In this document: positions 55,033 to 64,000 of the stretch, piece after piece | Position numbering within the stretch: position 1 is the first letter of the stretch | How the letters are laid out: each line of letters starts with the position of its first letter | Assembly (NCBI GenBank): GCA_035048485.1 | Contig: CM068589.1 | Coordinates: forward strand, 8,906,024 to 8,970,023 | Length of the DNA: 64,000 nucleotides | Direction: 5' to 3' | Source: Pteria penguin | Lineage: Eukaryota > Mollusca > Bivalvia > Pterioida > Pteriidae | The notes under the pieces: generated by a model | What the model was told of the DNA's origin: nothing | Databases searched by the model: none | What the model saw: only the letters and a program-made list of their open reading frames with translations | Made by a program: the position numbers and the translations under genes

Positions 55033-58000
55033 AGCTCACCTGAGTCAAAGACTTAAATGAGCTATAGTCATAGTGTTGCCGTCCGTCGTCGTCGTCCGTC
55101 CGTCCGTCCGTCGTTAACTTTTTCACATTTTCGACTTCTTCTCTGGCACTACATTGCAGATTTGGATCAAACTTGGTGTAAATGATGTACTCAAGGTCCC
55201 CTACTAAAATTGTGTTCGGGATCCAGATTCCCTCAGGGGTGGATCCAGGGCGGGGCCAAAAGTGCCCAAAACGGTACCCCTCTTAACACATCATCTCCTC
55301 CAGAACAAGTACATAAATGGGGAAACTAATTGCATTTCAACAATCTATAAAGATGGGTTATTCAATATTGTGTTCGGGGTTAAGATCCGTCTAATAGAAA
55401 TTTATGCTTTTTTGACATGTTTCTGGACTTAGTCATTTCAATGAAGAAAAGTGTCATGTTTTTCAGTTAATTGATATTGATGGTTTCTTAATGACTATTT
55501 TGATCATAATTGTGGTGAGGAATATTATTGCAAAAGAATTTTGTCATTATCTAAATTTTTGGATTTTTTATGAATTTTTTAAGATTTCCAAAAAAAAAAG
55601 GGGGGGGGGTTGGCCATTTTTCACATTTTCAACTTTTTCTACAAAACCACATGAAAGATTTTAATGAAACATGGAATACATGAAGTACTAAAGGTCCTCT
55701 ATCAATTTGGTAAATTTCATCCAAATTGGTTAACAGATAATGCCACCATGTCTAAAAAGTAGGTCTCACAATGTACATATACCACTTGGTAATTGAAATA
55801 TAGAAAGTAGCGGTTCAAATCCAGCTGTGGTCAAAATTTTTTTTTCATTTCTTTACACATCTAAATAAGTTTTTAGGTGTTTCTCAACACTCAACATATG
55901 AAATTAGGCAATTTTAAGTTTAAGACTTCAAAAAAAGGGAGGGGGGTTGGCCATTTTTCACATTTGCAACTTTTTCTGCAAAACTCTTTGAAGGATTTTA
56001 ATAAATCTTGGTAGAAATAAGTCACTTATGATCCTTTTCAAATTCTGTTGTTTTTATCCAGACCTCTTTATAGGTGGCGCCACCATAGTTAAAAGTAGGT
56101 CACAAAAGAGTTCCCTCCTTTAACAATATTCTTTTTCATACGGGCTGTATACAGAGACAAACAAAATGCATAGAAATGATCTAGAGGGATGAGTGAAGAC
56201 GTATTGTCATTTTGGTTCTTTTCCAAAATTAAATTTTAGAATCTTTTTTCGACATTTCTGTGGACTTGGTGATTTCAATGCAGAAAAGTGTCATATTTTC
56301 TAGTTAATCGATAATGATGATTTCTTATGAAGTATTGTGATCATAATTATGGTAAGGAATGTTACTTTGAAAGAATTTTGTCAATATCTCAATTTTTGGA
56401 TTTTCTATGAATTATTTAAGACTTCCAAATGGGGGTGTATGGGAACAATTCTTTGCATTTTTAACTTCTGCTGTTATACCACATGAAAGATTTTAATAAA
56501 ACATGGAATACATAGATCTGGACAATATTTGAAACAGTTTTTGTTCATGACCCAGGCTTGAAATCGGTCAACAAAAGGCCCCACTTAAAGAAAATGACTA
56601 ACTTGTTGCCCTGAATCACATCTTGCAGAGACAAAGCAAATGCTTAATATCAAAATGACCTGAATGGATGTGCAAAACAGTGTTGTTATACACTCGTCTT
56701 AAGACAGGGCATATTATATTATGGCGTTGTCTGTCCGGCATCCTAGATAATCTTTTCCAGGCTTTTACTTCTTCCACTGTGCATGGATTTCAATAAGATT
56801 TCACAGAATTGTTGCTTAGGATCCAAGGGTGTGTCATGACCTTGACCCAAGGTCATAGCTTAAAGGTTAAGGTCACAATATGCAAAGTGAGTGAAACATT
56901 GTCTGGGCCATAACTTCTTCCCCTGCAAATGGATTTCAATAATATTTCACAAATTTGTTTTTTAGGATCCAAGGGTGTGTCATGACCTTGATCCAAGGTC
57001 AAAGGTCAAAAGTAATGGTCACAACATGCAAAGTGAGTAAATCATTGTCCGGAGCATAGCTTCTCCAGCTGTGCATAGATTTCAATAATATTTCACAGAA
57101 TTGTTACTTAGGACCCAAGGGTGTGTCATGACCTTGGCCCAATGTCAAAAGTCAAGGTCACAACATGTAAAGTGAGTAAATCCTTGTCCGGACCATAACT
57201 TCTTCCGCTGTTCATGGATTTCAATAATATTTCACAAAATTGTTACTTAGAACCCAAAGGTGTGTTATGACCTTGACCCAAAGTCATAGGTCAAAGGTCA
57301 AGGTCACAACATGTAAAGTTAGTAAATCATTGTCTGGACCATATCTTCTTCCCCTGTGCATGGATTTCAATAATATTTCACAGAATTGTTACTGAGGTAC
57401 CAAGGATGTGTCATGAACTTGACCTAAGGTCATAGCTCAAAGGTCAAGGCCACAACATGCAAAGTGAGTAAAACTTTGTACCGGCCATAACTTCTTCCCT
57501 GATGCATGGATTGCAATAATATTACACAGAATTGTTACTTAGGACCCAAGGGTGTGTCATGACCTGGAGCCAAGGTGCAAGGTCAAGGTCACAACATGCA
57601 AAGTGAGTAAAATTTTGTCTGGACTATTACTTCTTCCCCTGTGTATTGATTTCAATAATATTTCACAGAATGGTTATTTAGAGCCCAATGGTGTGTCGTG
57701 ACCTTGACCATAGGTCATGGGTAAAAGGTCAAGGTCACAACATGCAAAGTGAGTAAAACCTTATCCAGGCCATTACTTCTTGGCCTGTTCATGGAGTTCA
57801 ATAATATTTCACAGAAATGTTACTTAGGACACAAAGGTGTGTCATGACTTTGTCCCAAAGTCATAGGTCAGAGGTCAAGGTCACAACATGCAAAGTGAGT
57901 AAAACTTTGTCCAGGCTATTCTTGTCCTGTGCATGGATTTCAACAGCATTTGACAGAATTCTTACTTAGATCCCAAAGGTGTGTAAAACCTTGTTCGGGC

Positions 58001-58811
58001 CATAAGTTCTTTCCCTGTGCATGGATTTCAATAGTATTTCACAGAATTGTTACACTTGACTCAAGGTCAAAGGTCAAGGTCACAACATGCAAAGTGAATA
58101 AAACGTTGTTCGGGCCATGACTTCTTTCCCTGTGCATAGATTTCAATAATATTTCACAGAATTGTTACCAAGGGTGTGTCATGACCTTGACCATCAAAGG
58201 TGAAGGTCACAACATGCAAATTGAACAAAACCTTGTTCGGGCCATAACTTCTTCCCCTGAGCATGGATTTCGATATTAATTCACAGAATCGTTACTTAGG
58301 CCCCAAGGGTGTGTCATGACATTGACCCAAGGTCATAGGTCAAAGGTCTAGGTCACAAAAACTTTGTTACTATGATAAGATGCTATGTAATGCGATAACT
58401 CAAGTAAACCTCAGTTGTTTTTAATGAAACTTACATAGAATGCTTAAATAAAGTAGGGGAAGCCACTGTTCAGTTTTGAGCAAATCCCATTTTGTTGTTA
58501 CAGAGTTATGGGACTTGGATCCCTCTTTTTGGATTTCAGTATTTCATAAAAGTATTACCAAAGAGACCCATGTTTGGGGGTAATAAAACCATACTTTCAC
58601 ATTCATCCCGTCGAAAGTAAGCGACGGGCGTATTATGCCATGCTAGGCGTTGCTCCTGTTTTTTATTTTGGTCTGAAATAAAATTTGACATATTTTCAAC
58701 ATTTGTGTTGACTTACTCAGTAATGCAAAAATAAATGAATTCTTCCTTCCTGCATGACTGATCATCTAGGTAATCAGGTGAGCGATATAGGCCCACTTGG
58801 GCCTCTTGTTT
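55033..58811. repeat. AGCTCACC-family dispersed repeat, copy E, with nested array
   Basis: 5' cap AGCTCACCTGAGTCAAAGAC, CCGTCGT minisatellite, standard modules, and an intact 3' end (AATCAGGTGAGCG...GGCCCACTTGGGCCTCTTGTTT). Interrupted at 56698-58662 by another repeat; the interruption point matches an unbroken position in copy D (near 50290). Confidence 0.75.
56698..58662. repeat. Nested tandem array, about 145-bp unit, about 12 copies
   Basis: Starts ACACTCGTCTTAAGACAGGGC, ends CATGCTAGGCGTTGCTCCTGTT. The unit carries GGATTTCAATAATATTTCAC, GGGTGTGTCATGACCTTGAC, AAGGTCAAGGTCACAACATG and CAAAGTGAGTAAA. Units start about every 145 bp, with some deletions near 57980-58180. Noncoding. Confidence 0.85.
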
Positions 58812-59149
58812 CTCCTTAACCCCCACCTCTTTCTCTCTTATTATATATAGAAAGGCAGTAGAACTTATCTTAACCACTACAAAGAGAAATGAACAATTAA
58901 ATACGTAATACCCGAAGTATTGATAGGGAGTAAGATGTTGTGATCTAGATTGCCAAGCATCAATGCTCCTGACAAGTCGTTCATTATATTCTGCCTGCTT
59001 TCCAAATCAGGAGCTTTTACAGTTTTCATATGTCATGTAACAATGGTTCATTCAGCAATATGAAATTTTAGTGTCTTCTCGGTTATCGACTAGCAGGACC
59101 CTTCTTTCTCATATATATATATATTTATTCGTAAGAATATAAGCAAATA

Positions 59150-59470
59150 TCAAACAAAATATTACAAAACGATTAAAGGTGAGGGATATCAGAAAGGAAT
59201 ACCGACTGTTACAGTCGAAAGGCTTTAAATTTATTAAAATATGGAAGCTTGAGGAAATATAGGAATCAGTCGTGTTAATTTATTGCAAGCTGTAATTACC
59301 TTTTATTCTGTTTGACACCAATCAAAGAAACTATCCAACCCGTTCTCCAAATTGAACAATAGTGGTTAAGATATTTAGACCTATAAATATCGCAAGATGT
59401 TTGGAGGGTTATAAATCCCTGATTAACTTCTAACGATATCTTTTGTCGATTATGATCTGAAATTGGTTGC
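59150..59470. repeat. Duplicated segment R2, copy 1
   Basis: Aligns with 62870-63110 over CCGACTGT-x-GTMG, GAATCAGTC and GCTGTAATTACCTWTT, then CACATCAAAGAAA-like and GTCGATWATSTRAA words in the same order. It lies upstream of the FN3 exon. Confidence 0.55.
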
Positions 59471-59812
59471 AAAATATTTCCATTCAGCCAAGCTCGATAG
59501 CCATTTCCTTGAACGTTATTAATGTGACAATATGCTTCAAGTTCGGTGCTTTCGATGAATGAAGTATACTATACTATAGTTTAGCGATGGTTTGCTTTAC
59601 AAAGGAACATACACTTACACAAATGTCATTGATAAAAGAATGCTATTATAAGATAACGTTTTAACTTTCTATCACCTCAACATGAAGCCATGTGATAGTC
59701 GACCAGAGTGATTATTAGTTCAACATTTATTGTTACATGTATGCACATTTTAAAAGTGTTTCACCACAATTTACATATTCGTAGATAAATTGGGTCTCTA
59801 CAGATTGCAGCA

Positions 59813-59836
59813 ATGCTGAGGTATTTCACCGTGGCG
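59813..59836 (+). CDS. Candidate first exon of the FN3 gene
   Basis: ATG CTG AGG TAT TTC ACC GTG GCG ends at the strong donor GCG|GTAAGT in phase 0, compatible with an acceptor at ACAGAG|GGAGC (59916). Eight residues (MLRYFTVA) are too few for a full signal peptide, so the start is uncertain. Confidence 0.3.
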
Positions 59837-59916
59837 GTAAGTAAATAAGACTAAAATAATCATAGATATGATATTACACCTGGACTATAGCCATTCTCTG
59901 TGGTGCATTTACAGAG

Positions 59917-60225
59917 GGAGCATCTTCCTGTAGCCATTCTTGCCAACAAACAAAACAAGAACAACACTACATCATCCAGTATAAATCAAGACTGTATGGT
60001 GGAACGTTTGAACAATTAAAGTATATTTCTGCAAAACAAGCCGATTGCGACAAATATATTGACGGAAATACGATGGCCTTTAATAGCACACAACAGGACA
60101 CCACGGGATTAAGGCCAGAAGCGGGAGTCAATTATTTTTTTTATATCTCTGCGTTGAAGAGTTCCACCCCGTTCGTGTACGATAACTTCAATTCAGTTGT
60201 TAGTCACACTTCAATGCTCATATAA
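59917..60225 (+). CDS. FN3-like domain exon
   Basis: A 102-codon frame, GASSCSHSCQQTKQEQHYII onward, shows a fibronectin type III layout: strand C at YIIQYKSRLYGGTFEQL, then LRPEAGVNYFFYISALKSST, where L-x-P-x-x-x-Y-x-F-x-I-x-A is the FN3 signature. Four Cys are present, with C-x3-C near the start. The frame ends at TAA 60223-60225, but reading on in frame gives NLSSHYNSPMKGNESIQTPV and QRESEEER before the next stop. A possible membrane-spanning frame after a good acceptor (CTTCTTCCCTTTGCAG) lies at 61307. This may be a small secreted or membrane receptor, or a partial gene. Confidence 0.4.
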   Translation, partial: GASSCSHSCQQTKQEQHYIIQYKSRLYGGTFEQLKYISAKQADCDKYIDGNTMAFNSTQQDTTGLRPEAGVNYFFYISALKSSTPFVYDNFNSVVSHTSMLI

Positions 60226-61150
60226 ATCATGATTCATAACCTGAGTAGTCATTATAATTCTCCAATGAAAGGAAATGAATCAATTCAAACCCCTGTTCAA
60301 AGGGAATCTGAAGAAGAAAGGTAATTTTGTGATATATGTTTTCGGAAGGGTATACTTGCATGACCCCCCTCCCTTGTCCAGGACCTCTTTTTAAAAATGG
60401 CGGTGTTTACCAATGGTTATAATATTTTGCATTCTATGACATGAAAGCAATGTCAATTAGATACAGTTATTATTACAGGAAAATTGTCAAAGAGTCTAGT
60501 GCAAAACCTGCATGTATTATGATATACCGTTTTGGACAATATATTCCCAGTGAGGCAAATATTTCCAATCATTTTCTTGGAATTGCCTTTTAAGTATTTT
60601 ATATTCTTCATGCATACTCTTTTATGCGTTTTTGCAAAGACTGCAATGCATATTGTAGGTACTGAGCGTTGTGCTGGCAAGAGTATATCATCAAGAGACA
60701 TAACTTTTATTCATGGTTTACAGAATAAATGCAAGTGTCATTTTCCCAGTGCCATTTTCATAAAGTTACAAGGGAAAGGTGCAAAGTTTCGCCTTTATTT
60801 AGAAATATGTATTTTAGAGATCTTCTATTTGAATTCTGAACAGAAAATATCTGCTAGAAAATTTTCTGTTATGAAATGTGTATTTCTGCCTATATGAGGC
60901 AATGAATACATTCCATGTTCTGTCAAATCAGGAAGTTGGAAAATCTCAAAATGTTTATTGGTAGCCATATCAAAGGTTACAATGAAACTCAATAATGCTC
61001 AAGTTTAATACAGCACCTCAAAATTGATAGAAACTGTCCTTAAATGACCATTCCGTTAGATATCACTAGCTTATCAGTAGTAGATTACCAGCTGAAAACA
61101 CTTGTAAAAACGATTAACAGTCCGTTGCAGAAAGTCACAGTTTGAACTTG
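60226..61150. other. Noncoding downstream of the FN3 exon
   Basis: Apart from the in-frame continuation to about 60330, no gene is seen. A 121-codon plus-strand frame at 60532-60897 has no recognisable domain. Confidence 0.4.
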
Positions 61151-61152
61151 AT

Positions 61153-61285
61153 CAAGAGACGCTCACTCCTTCTGGGCATCAAGTCTCACCTCTGAAATTC
61201 AGGGGTCCGTGAATGTTCACTGTGGTATATTATTAAAAGTGCCATAGACATGTGACACCACTTACTTTCGTGTTTTATATTAACG
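61153..61285. repeat. Duplicated segment R1, copy 1
   Basis: GAGACGCTCACTCCTTCTGG, then TCCGTGAATGTTCACTGTGG and ACTTACTTTCGTGTTTTATA. It recurs diverged at 62236-62360. Confidence 0.75.
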
Positions 61286-61306
61286 TCATACTTCTTCCCT
61301 TTGCAG

Positions 61307-61425
61307 TGTGGAGCTCGTATAAAGTTCTCCGCGGAGGGTTTGATTTATGTGTTATTATATTCTATTTCCTGGTATTGTTTGGCTGTGGCACTGTCTACAG
61401 AGTATTTTTTTCACATTCAAGTGTA
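61307..61425 (+). CDS. Possible transmembrane exon
   Basis: After TTCTTCCCTTTGCAG, one frame reads WSSYKVLRGGFDLCVIIFYF and continues LVLFGCGTVYRVFF, a hydrophobic helix of about 20 residues. It could supply a membrane anchor to the FN3 exon. No donor was identified, and the frame runs into the MITE at 61426. Confidence 0.25.
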
Positions 61426-62160
61426 CAAACTTCGATATCTCGAACACTGATATCTCGAATACCTGGGATATCTCGAAGTCGAACGTCGGTCCCGAAGAAA
61501 ATCCTTCATATTATGATTAAACCCACCCCGAATGTAACTGATATGTAGAGTACCATGCTTATGCCGAATACATTTTCAAGTCCCGAAGTTCTTATTTACC
61601 CGGTTTATCTCGAAATTGGCTTCTTATTGACAATACCCCCGTGGCGTTTACCCTAGATGACAAGTCGCTCGCGTGGTGTAATTAATTGACCGTGTCGGTA
61701 TTACACAATGGATCGCTTCCGTGCGTACCATGTTATTTATACCAAATATTAGTAATGATGATAGCTTATCAAATTCGACCTAGAATTTAATAATTATCAT
61801 TAACTGTAATTAGTGCTTTTTCATAGCTGCACCTATTTAAAGAAATTTCTTTACAGCATTCATAAACCTTTTTTTTCAAATCCATGTGTATGTTTGTGTA
61901 TTTTAAGCAAAGTTATAGTGGTAAAATCAAATAATGAAACGTGTCTTTATCTTGTCTTGCGTGTTAGCCCGTCCTCGGTATAACATGACGTTTTCAGTTT
62001 TGGAGTATATTCTCTTTATTCATAAAATATAAAAAGTATGATGAGATTTAGATTAATTATGTATAATTATGTATATATATATAATTTGGATATCTCGAAC
62101 TACGGTTATCTCGAAGTATATTCCGCGGCCCTTCGACTTCGAGATAACGACGTTTAACTG
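61426..62160. mobile_element. 735-bp TA-flanked MITE with TATCTCGAA motifs (Tigger/pogo-like)
   Basis: Ends CAAACTTCGATATCTCGAA and, on the complement, CAGTTAAACGTCGTTATCTC. TA lies outside both (61424-61425 and 62161-62162). The word TATCTCGAA repeats several times near each end, likely transposase binding sites. No transposase frame remains. Confidence 0.6.
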
Positions 62161-62235
62161 TATATACAATGCTGAAATAATTTTGTTTCGTTTGTAATTA
62201 AAGGCATTTACAGAGGATGCGGCTAGCCAAACAGG

Positions 62236-62360
62236 AGACGCTCACTCCTTCCGGGCACCTGGTCACACCTGCGAATTTCAGGTGTCCGTGAATGTCCACT
62301 GTGGTATATTGTTGTAAGTGCCATAATCATGTAAAACCAGTTACTTTCGTGTTTTGCATA
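62236..62360. repeat. Duplicated segment R1, copy 2
   Basis: GAGACGCTCACTCCTTCCGG, then TCCGTGAATGTCCACTGTGG and AGTTACTTTCGTGTTTTGCA; about 80% like 61153-61285 by eye. Confidence 0.75.
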
Positions 62361-62869
62361 GAAAAAATTAAAAACGCATAAAGGCTTCTTTGGATGAAAT
62401 TTATAGATTGTTGTTTTTATATTATTTAAAGTCTGTTCAATGTGTTGGTAAAGCTGGCATAAAATATGCGATGTGTTTATCTACTCTTATTCTGACGTAC
62501 ACCACAGAGATTGCGGATTGTCTAATTTTTGACGTAACGCTTGTTAACTGTTTTGACGCAGACTCTCATTCACATCGCCGAACACCACGTCGCCACTGCA
62601 ATGGACGATCGCTTTGATTTACTGCATCATTATAGTTGATTGCGGATACACATCGTATACCTACTGAAAATACTTTTATGCATTAATATACTGTCTTTAT
62701 ATCGCGGTGTAACACGAGCGGATTTGCTTGAGGGTTATCATTATTTTTTTCCGTGCCATCTCTTTTCATTTACATGAATTATTAATGGACATTCTTAATT
62801 GTTTAAAACAAGATAGGCCTAGATTAAATATCAGAATAATACATATGAGAATACGTATGTCTCAATTCA

Positions 62870-63110
62870 GTGCGGCATATTAGAAAGAATTCCGACTGTA
62901 GTAGAAAGTGTGTAAATTACTTGAGATCTGGAGGCTTTAGCATGAATCAGTCTTGATAAGTTATTGCTTGCTGTAATTACCTATTCATTGACATGACGCA
63001 CATCAAAGAAAATATTCTTTAAACTGAGTAAAAATAATTAATATTGGAGGGATATTATTCGCTGAATAACTTATAAAGTTGTCTTAACTGTCGATAATCT
63101 AAATATGCTA
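62870..63110. repeat. Duplicated segment R2, copy 2
   Basis: Counterpart of 59150-59470 (TTCCGACTGTAGTAG, GAATCAGTCTTGAT, GCTGTAATTACCTATT, GTCGATAATCTAAA). If gene order was kept, a second FN3-type exon might lie beyond the window. Confidence 0.55.
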
Positions 63111-64000
63111 GCCATCTCCTTCTATGCAATGAATGCAACGATTTGAAAGAAGCAATCTGATTAGACACATAGCTATCTACTCCGCATTTACTACATATAT
63201 GGAACAAATATAGAATCAATAGAAATGCTTTTAATTACATAGTCGTCAAAGTAAACTTGAGTCCTTGTTCTTCTACAAACAAAGTCATTCATAGTTATTT
63301 TTTTTTTTCTGTTCGCCTTTTTGTTAGTTTATAAAACAGTTACTTGCCTCTAGATCCATATTTGTTTTTTTTTTTTCAATGCAAGATGTCACATATGTGA
63401 TAAGAAATATAAACCAAGGCAATAATTAGTAAAGGGCCTTTGAATCCGGAAGTATTGTGCCATATACGCTGTCCTGAAATCATTAATAGTACGATCATAT
63501 TCTGAACTTTATTAAAATTTACATTATTTCCTTTACTGATTGGTGACCGTACTCAATAAGTATTTTTAAAAAATATTTCGCCATGGTTAATATATGCGTA
63601 TACATATCCGTATATACACGTAGTAGGGTCACCCGGAATGTTGGGTTGATTCATTGCAATCTTTGCGGTGATTCAGCGTTAACCCCTACGTCAGTTAAAG
63701 AGCGAAGATGGCGATGATTAGTTGCTAAGACTTGAACATCGCAGTGATAACATGAAAACTGTACAATAACCGTTCACTGTGGTTTAAAAGACGTAATATA
63801 TACATATGATTCTATTGTTTACATGAAGTCATACAAAGAATGGCGTGACATCGTGCAGGTATAGATATGATTTAGGTAATATACAATTACTCCATACATT
63901 CACAGTACAGAATGCTATGACAAACATAAAATTTATTTCTTTGACATTATATCGGAATGATATATGGATAATTTAACATGGTTAGAAATGGTGAGAAACC
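63111..64000. other. Noncoding end of window
   Basis: AT-rich, with T runs. No ORF, RNA or repeat boundary supported. Confidence 0.45.

Noticed and set aside
56698..58662. CRISPR-like array
   Set aside because: Units of about 145 bp are contiguous, with no repeat-spacer alternation; this is eukaryotic tandem DNA.
60532..60897. 121-codon plus-strand frame
   Set aside because: No recognisable domain, no clear start, and an inverted AACAGAAAAT/ATTTTCTGTT near its end suggests noncoding repeat debris.

Overview
The window reads as nuclear DNA of an invertebrate, most likely a bivalve mollusc. It is AT-rich and gene-sparse. Its introns have GT-AG borders, and it is packed with retrotransposons, MITEs and dispersed repeats. 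The repeat family that opens with AGCTCACCTGAG and closes with GGGCCTCTTGTTT, the TGCCCC...GGGGGCA family, and the GGGAGTAACCATT MITE are types I know from bivalve genomes. Species cannot be fixed from the sequence.

Layout. 1-5 kb: tiny palindromic insertions, a TA-flanked MITE, a decayed DIRS-like ORF1 fragment, a 49-codon Cys-rich ORF on the minus strand and a long (TA)n tract. 5.1-15.2 kb: an APE-type LINE (CR1/L2/jockey-like) whose ORF1 is split by a BEL/Pao LTR element; 319-bp LTRs and a 5-bp GTTTC duplication prove the nesting. 15.9-16.0 kb: a 79-bp near-perfect palindrome between 9-bp direct repeats. 16.0-23.5 kb: a very young Ty3/gypsy element with near-identical 765/767-bp LTRs, a tRNA-Leu-type primer site, gag-protease, a frameshifted pol, and an intact extra ORF in the env position that encodes two zinc fingers. 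23.5-33 kb: mostly noncoding, with tandem repeats, two copies of the AGCTCACC family and LINE debris.

24.3(?)-47.6 kb, plus strand: the main cellular gene. Splice phases let me chain an Ig-like exon (33.1 kb), a second ectodomain split over two exons (43.3 and 44.9 kb), a transmembrane exon (46.8 kb) and a short cytoplasmic-tail exon with the stop (47.5 kb). A possible signal-peptide exon lies at 24.3 kb. The product would be a small, heavily glycosylated type I membrane receptor or adhesion protein. Its introns carry a SINE head, a Tc1 transposase relic, a C59-bearing MITE, a pogo-like MITE and several tandem arrays.

47.8-58.8 kb: two long AGCTCACC-family copies, one with a tandem array nested inside it. 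59-63 kb: a probable FN3-domain coding exon, followed by partial tandem duplication of its upstream and downstream sequence and a second TA-flanked MITE.

The strongest candidate for something little described is the zinc-finger ORF in the env position of the Ty3/gypsy element, which a splice acceptor just upstream of its ATG may serve. Next come the tiny palindromic insertions and the repeat families that share a capped design (hairpin, tandem modules, hairpin, CTTGTT-like end).
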